NCBI GenBank assembly: GCA_002413095.1
Contig: DHWI01000051.1
Coordinates: forward strand, 16,812 to 26,336
DNA length: 9,525 bases
Direction: 5' to 3'
DNA from: Thermoleophilia bacterium UBA5186
Lineage (GTDB): Bacteria > Actinomycetota > Thermoleophilia > Gaiellales > Gaiellaceae
Position 1 is the first letter of the stretch, and each line of letters begins with the position of its first letter. The notes under the pieces are model-generated. The model searched no databases. It was given only the letters and a program-made list of their open reading frames with translations, and was not told the origin of the DNA. The translations under genes and the position numbers were made by a program. Positions 1 to 6,837 of this stretch are shown here, in pieces.

Positions 1-314
1 GCGCGCGCCGCCTCGACGCGGGCCGCCTTGATCGGCTTGCCGGCTTCGGCGGAAATGGTGCGTGCAACCTCCTCGTGGCGGCGTCCGAGGCCGGCCGCGA
101 CGCGGACCAGGATCTCCGCTCGCTTGTGCGCAGGGAGCGGGTTCTGCAGCGCCTGCTCGGCGGCGTCGAGCGCGCGCCGCACCTCGGCGGCGCCGCCTGT
201 CGCGACCCGTCCGACCACGTCGCCGGAGTACGGCGACCGGACCTCGCGCCACTCGCCGGTCTCCACCCACTCGCCGCCGATCAGGAGGCGCCGCTCGGTC
301 GCCGTGGTCGCCAT
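1..314 (-). CDS. Aldehyde dehydrogenase family protein, N-terminal part (cut by window edge)
   Basis: Reading the minus strand from the ATG at 314 gives about 104 residues with no stop to the window edge. It begins MATTATERRLLIGGEWVE, followed by VRSPYSGDVVGRV, LPAHKRAEIL and ISAEAGKPIKAARVEAAR. This is the standard N-terminus of NAD(P)-dependent aldehyde dehydrogenases: the 'IGGEWV...SPYSGDVVG' strand segment and the 'AEAGKPIKAAR' helix that precedes the cofactor domain. It most resembles the lactaldehyde / phosphonoacetaldehyde / non-phosphorylating glyceraldehyde-3-phosphate dehydrogenase branch. The catalytic Cys and Glu lie outside the window, so substrate and activity cannot be judged. 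The protein would be cytosolic. It is divergent from the thiolase gene with only 40 bases between the two start codons. No Shine-Dalgarno is visible, but a TAGACT -10 box lies 8 bases before the ATG. Confidence 0.88.
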   Translation of the reverse strand, partial: MATTATERRLLIGGEWVETGEWREVRSPYSGDVVGRVATGGAAEVRRALDAAEQALQNPLPAHKRAEILVRVAAGLGRRHEEVARTISAEAGKPIKAARVEAAR

Positions 315-322
315 GCGAACGC

Positions 323-328
323 AGTCTA
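323..328 (-). promoter_or_regulatory. Candidate -10 box (TAGACT) for the aldehyde dehydrogenase gene, leaderless
   Basis: On the minus strand TAGACT matches the actinobacterial TANNNT -10 consensus. It is followed by 8 bases and then the ATG at 314, so transcription would begin on or just before the start codon. No Shine-Dalgarno fits in the gap. A -35 box is not evident; the -35 position (about 345-351) would overlap the thiolase -10 box. Inferred from sequence only. Confidence 0.4.
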
Positions 329-340
329 GGGCGCTCGGCG

Positions 341-346
341 TAAGCT
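341..346 (+). promoter_or_regulatory. Candidate -10 box (TAAGCT) for the thiolase operon, leaderless
   Basis: TAAGCT fits TANNNT and lies 8 bases before the thiolase ATG at 355. There is no Shine-Dalgarno between them, so a leaderless or nearly leaderless mRNA is expected. Its -35 region (about 318-323) would overlap the -10 box of the divergent aldehyde dehydrogenase gene. Confidence 0.4.
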
Positions 347-354
347 GATCGGCG

Positions 355-1575
355 ATGGCGACGGACGCCCTCATCGTCGATGCGGTTCGCTCGCCGATCG
401 GCAAGCGAAACGGGTCGCTCGCGGGGATGCGCGGCGACGAGCTGGCCGGTGTGGTGCTGAACGGGCTCGTCGCACGGCACGACCTCGATCCGGCGGAGGT
501 CGAGGACGTTCAGATGGGTTGCGTGACCCAGATCGGGGAGCAGGGCTGGAACATCGGTCGGATGGCGCCGCTCGTGGCAGGCTGGCCGGAGACGGTGTGC
601 GGCACGACGGTCGACAGGCAGTGCGGATCGTCGATGCAGTGCAACTTCAACGCCGCCGCCGCGGTTTGGGCGGGACAGCTCGATCTCGTCGTCTCCGCGG
701 GCGTCGAGATGATGTCGCGCGTCCCGATGGGCTCGAACGGCGGCGACGTCTCGGGCGCGCTCCTCGAGCGTTGGCAGATCGTCCCGCAGGGGATCTCGGC
801 CGAGGTGCTCGCGGAGGAGTGGAACCTCTCGCGCGAGCAGCTGGACGCGTACTCGCTCGAGTCGCACCGCCGCGCGACCCGCGCGACTGACGAGGGCCGG
901 TTCGAGAACGAGTTGATCCCGGTCGAGCTCCCGTTGGCCGCTGACCCGTCGGCGGTCGGGCTCGGGCCGGCTCCGGACGGGGCGCCCGGCGCTGTGACGG
1001 CGGTTGCTGTCGAGGCGGCGAAGATCTTTGCGGTCGACGAGGCTCCGCGCCGGGACACGTCCGCGGAGAAGCTCGCGGCGCTCCAGCCGGCGTTCCTGCC
1101 GGACGGGAAGGTGACCGCGGGGAACTCCAGCCAGATCGTCGACGGCGCGGCAGCCGTCCTCGTCGCGAGCGAACCCGCGGCAGAGCGGCTCGGGCTGACC
1201 GCGCGCGCCCGGTTCGTCTCGTTCGGGCTCGCGGGGGTCGATCCGCATCGCATGCTCCACGGCAATCCCGAGGCGTGTTCCAAGGCACTCGCCCGGGCCG
1301 GCCTCGGCTGGGACGACATCGCCGTGATCGAGGTGAACGAGGCGTTCGCGTCGGTCGTCCTGCAGTTCGTCCATGACGCGGGGCTCCAGGATCGACTCGA
1401 CGACGTGAACCCGAACGGCGGCGGCATCTCGCTTGGGCACCCGCTGGGCGCGACCGGCGCACGCGTGACCGCGACGCTCCTGAACGAGCTCGAGCGGCGC
1501 GAGGCGCGCTACGGCGTCGCGACGATGTGCATCGGCTTCGGTCAGGCGCTTGCGGCCGTGATCGAGCGTCTTTAG
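355..1575 (+). CDS. Thiolase family protein (acetyl-CoA C-acyltransferase)
   Basis: This 406-residue cytosolic thiolase has the usual family length. It catalyses either condensation of two acetyl-CoA to acetoacetyl-CoA or thiolytic cleavage of 3-ketoacyl-CoA. Visible landmarks are the N-terminal IVDAVRSPIGKRNGSL, the nucleophile in DRQCGSS (Cys90), VSAGVEMMSRVPMG (about 114-127), NEAF (328-331), GGGISLGHPLGATGAR with the catalytic His362, and the C-terminal catalytic Cys392 in MCIGFGQALA. All three catalytic residues (Cys90, His362, Cys392) are present. The C-terminal motif departs from the common CxGxGxG form, with Phe and Ala in place of two glycines. The ATG at 355 is chosen because it gives the full conserved N-terminus and has a -10 box 8 bases upstream. 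The dehydrogenase follows after 2 bases, so the two are almost certainly co-transcribed. Whether the role is degradative (FadA-like) or biosynthetic (AtoB/PhaA-like) cannot be told here. Confidence 0.95.
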   Translation: MATDALIVDAVRSPIGKRNGSLAGMRGDELAGVVLNGLVARHDLDPAEVEDVQMGCVTQIGEQGWNIGRMAPLVAGWPETVCGTTVDRQCGSSMQCNFNAAAAVWAGQLDLVVSAGVEMMSRVPMGSNGGDVSGALLERWQIVPQGISAEVLAEEWNLSREQLDAYSLESHRRATRATDEGRFENELIPVELPLAADPSAVGLGPAPDGAPGAVTAVAVEAAKIFAVDEAPRRDTSAEKLAALQPAFLPDGKVTAGNSSQIVDGAAAVLVASEPAAERLGLTARARFVSFGLAGVDPHRMLHGNPEACSKALARAGLGWDDIAVIEVNEAFASVVLQFVHDAGLQDRLDDVNPNGGGISLGHPLGATGARVTATLLNELERREARYGVATMCIGFGQALAAVIERL

Positions 1576-1577
1576 CC

Positions 1578-2432
1578 GTGGCGACGGAGATCAGGAAGGT
1601 CGGAGTCGTCGGCCTGGGCACGATGGGCGCGGGTATCGCGCAGATCAGCGTCCAGTCCGGGCACGAGACTGTCGGCCGCGAAGTTGCGCTCGACGTCGCC
1701 GAGCGGGGACGCGACACCATCGATCGGTACCTGACCCGCGGCGTCGAGAAGGGCCGGCTCACGCCGGCAGAGCGGGATGCCGCGCTCGGGCGGCTCGGCC
1801 TGACGACGAAGCTGGACGATCTCGCCGACTGCGACCTCGTCATCGAGGCGATCGTCGAGGAGCTCGAGCCGAAGCGCGAGCTGTTCTCAGCCCTCGACCG
1901 CATCGTGGCACCGGATGCGGTGCTCGCCACGAACACCTCTGCGCTTTCCGTCTCGGAGATCGCGGCTGCGACCGATCGGCCGGAGCGCGTGGTCGGCATG
2001 CACTTCTTCAACCCGGCGCCGGTGCTGCCGCTGGTCGAGATCGTTCGCGGCGAGCAGAGCGGTGACGCGGCTGTGGAGGCGGCCTACGGCTGGGCCGAGC
2101 GCGCGGGCAAGCAGCCGGTGCGGTGTAACGACACGCCGGGATTCATCGTCAACCGCATCCTGATCCCGCTGCTGAACGATTGCGTGCGGGTGCTCGACGA
2201 GGCGAAGGTCGAGCCGGCCGACATGGACAAGGCGCTGGAGAACGGAGCGGGCTGGCCGCTTGGACCGTGCGCTCTGATCGACTTGATCGGCATCGACATC
2301 CACGTGCATGCCTCCGACGCCCTGCACGGCAAGCTCGGCGAGCCGCGGATGGCGCCCCCCGAACGGCTCGTCCAAATGCAGGCGGACGGCCACCTCGGCC
2401 GCAAGTCGGGCCGCGGCTTCTTCGAGTACTAG
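1578..2432 (+). CDS. 3-hydroxybutyryl-CoA dehydrogenase (3-hydroxyacyl-CoA dehydrogenase family)
   Basis: This 284-residue single-function NAD(P)-dependent dehydrogenase interconverts 3-hydroxyacyl-CoA and 3-ketoacyl-CoA. The GTG at 1578 is preferred over an in-frame ATG at 1527 inside the thiolase gene, because it gives the normal family N-terminus (VATEIRKVGVVGLGTMGAGI) and a 2-base gap. The Rossmann glycine motif GLGTMG is at 12-17, and Glu35 sits where an acidic residue usually binds the NAD ribose. Ser121 (NTSALS), His142 (MHFFNPAP), Glu154 (LVEIV) and Asn192 (TPGFIVNR) have exactly the spacing of the Ser/His/Glu/Asn active-site set of human HAD. The C-terminal helical dimerisation domain ends in GRKSGRGFFEY. 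Length matches the usual 280-290 residues. It forms a two-gene operon with the thiolase, whose product is its substrate or vice versa. A crotonase or acyl-CoA dehydrogenase is not in the window. Confidence 0.94.
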   Translation: MATEIRKVGVVGLGTMGAGIAQISVQSGHETVGREVALDVAERGRDTIDRYLTRGVEKGRLTPAERDAALGRLGLTTKLDDLADCDLVIEAIVEELEPKRELFSALDRIVAPDAVLATNTSALSVSEIAAATDRPERVVGMHFFNPAPVLPLVEIVRGEQSGDAAVEAAYGWAERAGKQPVRCNDTPGFIVNRILIPLLNDCVRVLDEAKVEPADMDKALENGAGWPLGPCALIDLIGIDIHVHASDALHGKLGEPRMAPPERLVQMQADGHLGRKSGRGFFEY

Positions 2433-2454
2433 CGCGGTCTCACGACCAGTGCCA

Positions 2455-2469
2455 GGCACGCGCCGTGTC
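2455..2469. terminator. GC hairpin between convergent genes, possible bidirectional terminator
   Basis: GGCACG-CGC-CGTGTC can form a 6-bp stem (one G-U pair) with a 3-base loop. It lies inside the 45-base gap between the stop of the dehydrogenase gene (2432) and the stop of the minus-strand secreted-protein gene (2478). There is no T-run on either side, so it is not a classical intrinsic terminator. A short hairpin in GC-rich DNA may also be chance. Confidence 0.3.
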
Positions 2470-2477
2470 CGGAGCGG

Positions 2478-4103
2478 CTACGGCCGGGTTAGACGTGCCC
2501 AGACGTTTTCGACGAACGCCGCGACCTGCGGGTCACCGAGCGAGGCCGCGAAATTGAGCGCGCCCGCGGCGAAGACCTTCGCACCGGCCGGGGTCTCGTA
2601 GTAGGTCATCTCCGCGGTCCGGCCGGGACCGAGCACGTCCTGAATCGTCGCGAGGACGTGCGTACCGGGCGGCGACGCGGCGGTACGCGAATCGATCTCG
2701 ATCCCGTACCGGCCGAACTCCGACCCGTCGACCAGGCCGGTCCCGGCGAACGCCCACGGGTCCGAAGCCGACCCTGAGACGACGAACGGGGCCTGTCTCT
2801 CCCCGTGGTTCGAGCCCGCGTACTGGACGCCGACCAACCCCGCCTCGGGCCGTCCCTGATCGCGCCACAGCTTCCCGCGTGCGATCCTCTGGCCGTTCTG
2901 CGTCACCTCGCGGAAGAAGTTGTTCGCTGCGAGGAACGCGAGGTTGCCGCCGAGATCGCGATAGCGGCGCACGACGTCGTACGCGTGCCGCGTCACGTAC
3001 TCCTCGTGCCCGGGGAAGACGACGAGGTCGTAGGCGCGCGCGAGCGCATCGCCCGACGCGACGCGCTCGAGGTCGTCGTCGGACAGGTAGTCCACGTGCT
3101 TCCCAGTGCGGTTCAACCACGAGATGAACTCGAGATCCCAGTCGTGGAAGCGAAACGGCACCCCGAAGTCGAGGAAAGGCCGCTGCAGCCCGACCGACCG
3201 CTGCGCGCCGCTCACGTACCAGCTGTCGCCCCAGCCGTCTCCGTTCGCGTCGTCGAAGTTGTACGCCTGCCACGTGTTCGTAGCGAGCACGACGGCGACG
3301 CGGTTGGTGCCGAGCACGCGCGGCCGGAGGATCATCGGCGCGTAGCCAGTGCGCCCGTCGGCTGCGCGAGCACGCAGGAAGTAGAGCCCACTCGGCCACT
3401 CGCCCGCGCGCACGAGCCGAAGCCTGGTGCGCGCGCTGCGGTAGCGCGCCCAGCTCACGTCGAGCGGGGGAGTGACCGCGCCGCCGTTCGTCTTCACATC
3501 CACGTTCGACACGTCCACGGAGCTCCCGAAGGCGAAGACCTGCAGCCGGAACGCCTTCGCATCGGTGGCGATGTTGAGGGACGCAAACTCGCCCGGGGCG
3601 TAGCTTCGCCGCAGGAACCCGAGCTCGATTCCCTGCACGCGCACCACGGGCGCGTCGACCCGCTGGCCGCGCCACGGCCTGTAGTCCCCGTACACACGCG
3701 AGCGCCCGGCGGCGTCGCGGAGGGTCAGGCGCAGGATGTAGGTGCGCGGCGCGGTCGACCGCGCCGGGCGCCAGGCGAGCCTGTGCGGCCCCGCCGTGAG
3801 CGACCAGGTGTGGCTCCAGACCACCGCCGACGCCGCCCGGTTCTCGCGGATCGTCTCAGTGCGCACGGCGTCCATCCGCACGCGAGCTGCCCGAGCGAGC
3901 CGGAACGAGACGAGCGCGCGGTCGCGGAAGCCGTCGCTGTTCGGGCTGACGGTGGTGAGGAGTCGCCTGTCCCCGGCGAACGGCGTCGACCCGTTCGAGA
4001 CGCGCAAATCGAGCAGTTGCGGAGCAGCGACGCGGGCAGCACCCGTAGCGCCGACCGCAAGCGGTGTCAGCAGCAGGAGGACGACCGCGGTGCGGGTTCG
4101 CAT
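2478..4103 (-). CDS. Secreted protein with Ig-like segment and N,N-dimethylformamidase beta-like C-terminal domain
   Basis: With the ATG at 4103 the product is 541 residues and starts with a signal peptide (MRTRTAVVLLLLTPLAVGAT, cleavage near 20-27). A longer frame from a GTG at 4142 would put 13 polar residues before it and is less likely. Residues about 28-140 contain TVSPNSDGFRDRALVSFRLA and a ...TYILRLTLRDAAG end, typical of a FlgD-type Ig-like beta-sandwich. Residues about 266-540 resemble the C-terminal domain of the N,N-dimethylformamidase large subunit: VVLATNTWQAYN, DSWY, FISWLNRTGKHVDYLSDDDL, DLVVFPGHEEYVT, LGGNLAFLAANNFFREV. That domain has a glutamine-amidotransferase-like fold, and the characterised enzyme is an iron-dependent amidohydrolase. 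Whether its metal ligands are kept here is unchecked. Residues 285-293 (DANGDGWGD) look like a calcium loop. An extracellular hydrolase or binding protein is inferred. It converges on the dehydrogenase gene and diverges from the 156-residue secreted protein. Confidence 0.82.
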   Translation of the reverse strand: MRTRTAVVLLLLTPLAVGATGAARVAAPQLLDLRVSNGSTPFAGDRRLLTTVSPNSDGFRDRALVSFRLARAARVRMDAVRTETIRENRAASAVVWSHTWSLTAGPHRLAWRPARSTAPRTYILRLTLRDAAGRSRVYGDYRPWRGQRVDAPVVRVQGIELGFLRRSYAPGEFASLNIATDAKAFRLQVFAFGSSVDVSNVDVKTNGGAVTPPLDVSWARYRSARTRLRLVRAGEWPSGLYFLRARAADGRTGYAPMILRPRVLGTNRVAVVLATNTWQAYNFDDANGDGWGDSWYVSGAQRSVGLQRPFLDFGVPFRFHDWDLEFISWLNRTGKHVDYLSDDDLERVASGDALARAYDLVVFPGHEEYVTRHAYDVVRRYRDLGGNLAFLAANNFFREVTQNGQRIARGKLWRDQGRPEAGLVGVQYAGSNHGERQAPFVVSGSASDPWAFAGTGLVDGSEFGRYGIEIDSRTAASPPGTHVLATIQDVLGPGRTAEMTYYETPAGAKVFAAGALNFAASLGDPQVAAFVENVWARLTRP

Positions 4104-4231
4104 GGCCCCGAGGATCTTGCCGGAACCTGCAATGTCCTCCACGGGCTATGAACGATTCCTGCCGGGGGATTACACTTTCTTTACTTGCCATTCAATGGGG
4201 CCACACCTTGCCGTTCGATACTGCGAGAGCC
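4104..4231. promoter_or_regulatory. Divergent intergenic region with AT-rich core
   Basis: This 128-base gap lies between two divergent genes for exported proteins. It contains the most AT-rich stretch of the window (about 4168-4196, gattacactttctttacttg...). On the minus strand TTGAAT (4195-4190) and TGTAAT (4174-4169) are spaced 15 bases apart and could form a promoter with a leader of about 60 bases. An SD-like GGAGGA at 4140-4135 on that strand is not placed correctly for the chosen ATG at 4103. On the plus strand GATACT (4217-4222) lies 9 bases before the ATG at 4232. Individual promoter calls are weak; that the region as a whole carries promoters for both sides is likely. Confidence 0.5.
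4217..4222 (+). promoter_or_regulatory. Weak candidate -10 box (GATACT) before the small secreted protein gene
   Basis: GATACT matches TANNNT at all but the first base and stands 9 bases before the ATG at 4232. No Shine-Dalgarno is seen before that ATG. The arrangement repeats the one seen before the thiolase and queA genes, which is the main reason for listing it. Confidence 0.27.
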
Positions 4232-4702
4232 ATGCGGCGACTCCTGATCCTCTGCGCCCTAGTTGGGCTTGCACTCCCGGCCGGGATCCAGGCGGCCACG
4301 ACTGCCGGCGCCGCTGACGGCACGCTCTCTGTCAAGAACGCGACGGGGCTCGTCTTGGTCAACGCGAAGGGCGCCGTGATCATCGGCCACGCGGACAAGG
4401 CGCGCATCACCATCACCGACTCTGACTCCACAGACGGCAGAGTGATCGTTCTCGGCTCCGACTCGAAGGTCGCTCTCACGCCCACGAAGACCCTCTACAA
4501 GGGCGAGGACATGCGGTTCAAGCTCCTCGGCGGCGACAACCTGCTCTTCATCCGCGGCTCGGGGATCTCGCTCTCTGCAGTCGGCGAGGGGAAGGTCTCT
4601 TTTGACGGCGGCAACGTCGCGAACGACGGGAAGTTCTCGATCGACGACGGACCCTTCCTGTCGCTGCCGGACTCGTTCCGGACCTTCTCCTTCGGCGGCT
4701 GA
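4232..4702 (+). CDS. Small secreted protein of unknown function, predicted beta-rich
   Basis: This 156-residue product begins with a clear Sec signal peptide (MRRLLILCALVGLALPAGIQA, cleavage after Ala21 or Ala22). There is no lipobox cysteine at the cleavage site, so it should be released or held by other means. The mature part, about 135 residues, is made of short alternating hydrophobic/polar strands with glycines (GTLSVKNATGLVLVNAKGAV, RITITDSD, RFKLLGGDNLLFIRGSGISL, GEGKVSFDGGNV). This suggests an all-beta fold. The mature part has no cysteine, no catalytic motif and no membrane segment. The ATG at 4232 is chosen because it begins the signal peptide; the open frame extends upstream to 4064 through the promoter region. 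It is 25 bases upstream of the response regulator gene and may be co-transcribed, so it could be a ligand, partner or target of that sensor. I do not recognise the family. Confidence 0.8.
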   Translation: MRRLLILCALVGLALPAGIQAATTAGAADGTLSVKNATGLVLVNAKGAVIIGHADKARITITDSDSTDGRVIVLGSDSKVALTPTKTLYKGEDMRFKLLGGDNLLFIRGSGISLSAVGEGKVSFDGGNVANDGKFSIDDGPFLSLPDSFRTFSFGG

Positions 4703-4727
4703 GCGCCGAACACGGCATCCTTCGGGA

Positions 4728-5438
4728 ATGTCCGCCCAGCCGCAGACCGTGCTCGTCGTCGAGGACGAGGCGTCGATTGCCTCGTTTGTCGCGCTCTACC
4801 TGAAGAACGCGGGGTACGGCGTCCGCACGGCCTCGACGGGCACCGAGGCCCTGAGCGTGGCCGCGAGCGACTCCCCGGCGTTGATCGTGCTCGACCTGAT
4901 GCTGCCGGACATCGACGGGATCGAGGTCTGCAAGCGGATCCGGCAACGCTCCGACGTCCCGATCCTCATGCTGACCGCCCGCGACGAGGACGTGGACAAG
5001 ATCATCGGGCTCGAGGTCGGTGCCGACGACTACCTGACGAAGCCGTTCAACCCGCGTGAGCTCGTGGCGCGAGTGAAGTCGGTGCTCAGGCGCAGCGCGC
5101 CCGCTCGGCAGGATCCCGAGAACGCGATCATCAAGCACGGCGACCTCACGGTCGACTCCGGCCGGCGCGAGGTCCGCGTCGTCGAGGAGGAGATCCAGCT
5201 CGCCCCGAAGGAGTTCGACCTCCTGTGGGAGCTGCTGGACCACCGCGGACTCGTACTCACGCGTGACCAGCTGCTGGAGCGCGTCTGGGGCTACACCTTC
5301 GCCGGCGACACCCGCACCGTCGACGTCCACGTGCGGCAGCTGCGCCGCAAGCTCGGCGACGCCTCGCCGATCGTGACCGTGTGGGGAGTCGGCTACAAGG
5401 TAGGACCCGCGCGGGAAGCGGGGAACCAACAGGACTGA
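4728..5438 (+). CDS. OmpR/PhoB-family DNA-binding response regulator
   Basis: This 236-residue cytosolic transcription regulator starts at the ATG at 4728 (MSAQPQTVLVVEDEASIA). The receiver domain (about 7-121) has the acidic pair Glu12-Asp13, phospho-acceptor Asp56 in VLDLMLPD, Thr83 in MLTARDED and Lys105 in DYLTKPFNP. All residues needed for phosphorylation are present. The C-terminal winged helix (about 135-228) shows LAPKEFDLLWELLDHRG, LTRDQLLERVWGY, TRTVDVHVRQLRRKLG and the closing IVTVWGVGYKV typical of the OmpR/PhoB DNA-binding domain. Length is normal. The kinase gene starts 1 base after the stop, so this is a cognate pair. The gap to the upstream secreted-protein gene is 25 bases with only a weak Shine-Dalgarno (ttcggga). 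Target genes cannot be read from the sequence; the flanking envelope genes are the natural first candidates. Confidence 0.96.
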   Translation: MSAQPQTVLVVEDEASIASFVALYLKNAGYGVRTASTGTEALSVAASDSPALIVLDLMLPDIDGIEVCKRIRQRSDVPILMLTARDEDVDKIIGLEVGADDYLTKPFNPRELVARVKSVLRRSAPARQDPENAIIKHGDLTVDSGRREVRVVEEEIQLAPKEFDLLWELLDHRGLVLTRDQLLERVWGYTFAGDTRTVDVHVRQLRRKLGDASPIVTVWGVGYKVGPAREAGNQQD

Positions 5439-5439
5439 C

Positions 5440-6828
5440 GTGTTCCGCTCGCTCCGGTTCCGGCTTCCGGCCCTCTTCCTGGCCGGCGTCGTGCTGGCCG
5501 GGCTCGTCTCGACGATCATCGCGCTCGGGCTTTTCCAGGGCTACGTCCAGCAGCAGAGCATCGCCCAGCTCCGGCGCCAGTCCGACAGCCTGACCGGCGC
5601 GATCCAGAACTCCGTCGGGGGCGACAAGAAAGAGGGCGTGCCGTTCGAGCTCCTCCGGCGAGGCACGGGGACGAACATCTACTTCGTCGGGCTTGCGAAG
5701 GGCTTCGGCGGCTCGCTCTTCCCCGGCCAGAAGAACCTGCCGACGCTACCGAAGCGGTACATCGACTTCCCGAGGCTCAGCCGAGGCCACGAGTACTCGT
5801 TCGAGTTCCGGCCGGCGGGGCAGAGGCAGACATATCTGGCGCTCGCCCGGCCCCTGAGTCTCGAGCGGAAGGTGTTCGGTGCAGTGGTGGTCGCCCGTCC
5901 GAAGACGGATCTCGCGGGCCAGCGGCTCACGCTCCTCGGTCGGCTCGGGCTAGCCGCGCTCGCCGGGCTCCTCGTGTCCGGACTGCTCGCCTGGTACCTC
6001 TCGCGGCGGTTCACGCGTCCGCTGCTCGAGCTCTCGCAGGCGGCGGACGCAGTCGCGCGCGGCCACTCCGACGTACCCGTCCCGCTGCTGCCTGCCCAGG
6101 ACGAGATCGCGCACCTCTCGGAACGCTTCGGCGAGATGACGACACGGCTCGCGGAGGCCGAGCAGCTGACGCGGAACTTCCTCATGTCCGTGTCGCACGA
6201 GCTGCGCACGCCGCTGACCGCGATTCGCGGCCACGTCGAGGCCCTGTCCGAAGGGCTGATCGAGGATCCGGAGCTGCGCTTGGAGTCGCTCGAGGTCATC
6301 CGAGCTCAGGCCACGCGGCTCGAGCGACTCGTCGGCGACGTGCTCGACCTCGCGAAGCTGGACGCGCACCGCTTCACCGTCCACCGCGAGGAGGTCGACA
6401 TGCACCGGCTCGTCGACGCCGCCTACGCCGCGTTCGGCGAGGAGGCGCGCCGGCGCGCGATCGAGTACCGCGAGCGGGTCGAGGCCAAGCCTGTGATCGT
6501 CACCGACGGCGACCGCGTCCTGCAGATCATCTCGAACCTGCTCCGGAACGCCTTCCGGTGGACGCCCGACGGCGGGCGCATCAACGTCGAGCTCTCCGCC
6601 AGCAACGGGACCGTCTCCGTGGCCGTCGACGACACCGGGCCGGGGATCGCGCCCGAGGAGCGCGAGCGAATCTTCCGGCCGTTCTGGTCGCGCGACGACG
6701 GCGGCACGGGGCTTGGCCTCGCGATCGCGCACGAGCTGGCGGGCGCGCTCGGCGGCCGCATCGAACTCGAGACCGCGCCGGGTCAGGGGAGCCGCTTCGA
6801 GCTCGTGCTCCCCGCGGGCCGGAACTAG
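5440..6828 (+). CDS. Membrane sensor histidine kinase (HAMP, HisKA, HATPase_c)
   Basis: This 462-residue inner-membrane kinase is the partner of the preceding response regulator. The GTG start at 5440 follows the regulator's stop by 1 base, with AGGA at 5431-5434 as a modest Shine-Dalgarno. Order of parts: first membrane helix about 9-32; extracytoplasmic sensor about 33-164 with no cysteines and no recognised ligand domain; second membrane helix about 165-187; HAMP linker about 188-240 (RRFTRPLLELSQAADAVARG); HisKA with phospho-acceptor His253 in FLMSVSHELRTPLTAIRGH; N-box Asn366/Asn370 (SNLLRNAF); G1 box DTGPGI (398-403); F-box region FRPFWSR; G2 box GGTGLGLAIAHEL (421-433). All catalytic motifs are intact, so an active kinase is expected. 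The domain plan resembles the BaeS/PhoR type. The signal sensed is unknown. Translational coupling with the regulator is likely given the spacing. Confidence 0.96.
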   Translation: MFRSLRFRLPALFLAGVVLAGLVSTIIALGLFQGYVQQQSIAQLRRQSDSLTGAIQNSVGGDKKEGVPFELLRRGTGTNIYFVGLAKGFGGSLFPGQKNLPTLPKRYIDFPRLSRGHEYSFEFRPAGQRQTYLALARPLSLERKVFGAVVVARPKTDLAGQRLTLLGRLGLAALAGLLVSGLLAWYLSRRFTRPLLELSQAADAVARGHSDVPVPLLPAQDEIAHLSERFGEMTTRLAEAEQLTRNFLMSVSHELRTPLTAIRGHVEALSEGLIEDPELRLESLEVIRAQATRLERLVGDVLDLAKLDAHRFTVHREEVDMHRLVDAAYAAFGEEARRRAIEYRERVEAKPVIVTDGDRVLQIISNLLRNAFRWTPDGGRINVELSASNGTVSVAVDDTGPGIAPEERERIFRPFWSRDDGGTGLGLAIAHELAGALGGRIELETAPGQGSRFELVLPAGRN

Positions 6829-6837
6829 CATCCCCGC

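Noticed and set aside
510..1427. Long minus-strand open frame (305 residues) inside the thiolase gene
   Set aside because: It is a mirror of the plus-strand gene in GC-rich DNA. The product is low-complexity Ser/Ala/Arg-rich with no motif, while the plus strand encodes all thiolase catalytic residues.
1527..1577. ATG at 1527 as start of the 3-hydroxybutyryl-CoA dehydrogenase
   Set aside because: It would overlap the thiolase by 49 bases and add a non-family N-terminus. The GTG at 1578 gives the usual Rossmann start.
2451..2461. Palindrome GTGCCAGGCAC as a separate operator
   Set aside because: It is only 11 bases, in a gap between gene ends, and overlaps the better hairpin at 2455-2469; chance is likely in GC-rich DNA.
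4104..4142. GTG start at 4142 for the secreted protein, followed by GGAGGA
   Set aside because: It would put 13 residues before a normal signal peptide starting MRTRTAVV. The GGAGGA at 4140-4135 is not at ribosome-binding distance from any in-frame start codon.
2805..4151. 448-residue plus-strand open frame opposite the secreted dimethylformamidase-like gene
   Set aside because: The composition is Arg/Ala/Val/His-rich without motifs or a credible start, and the opposite strand has a signal peptide and recognisable domains.
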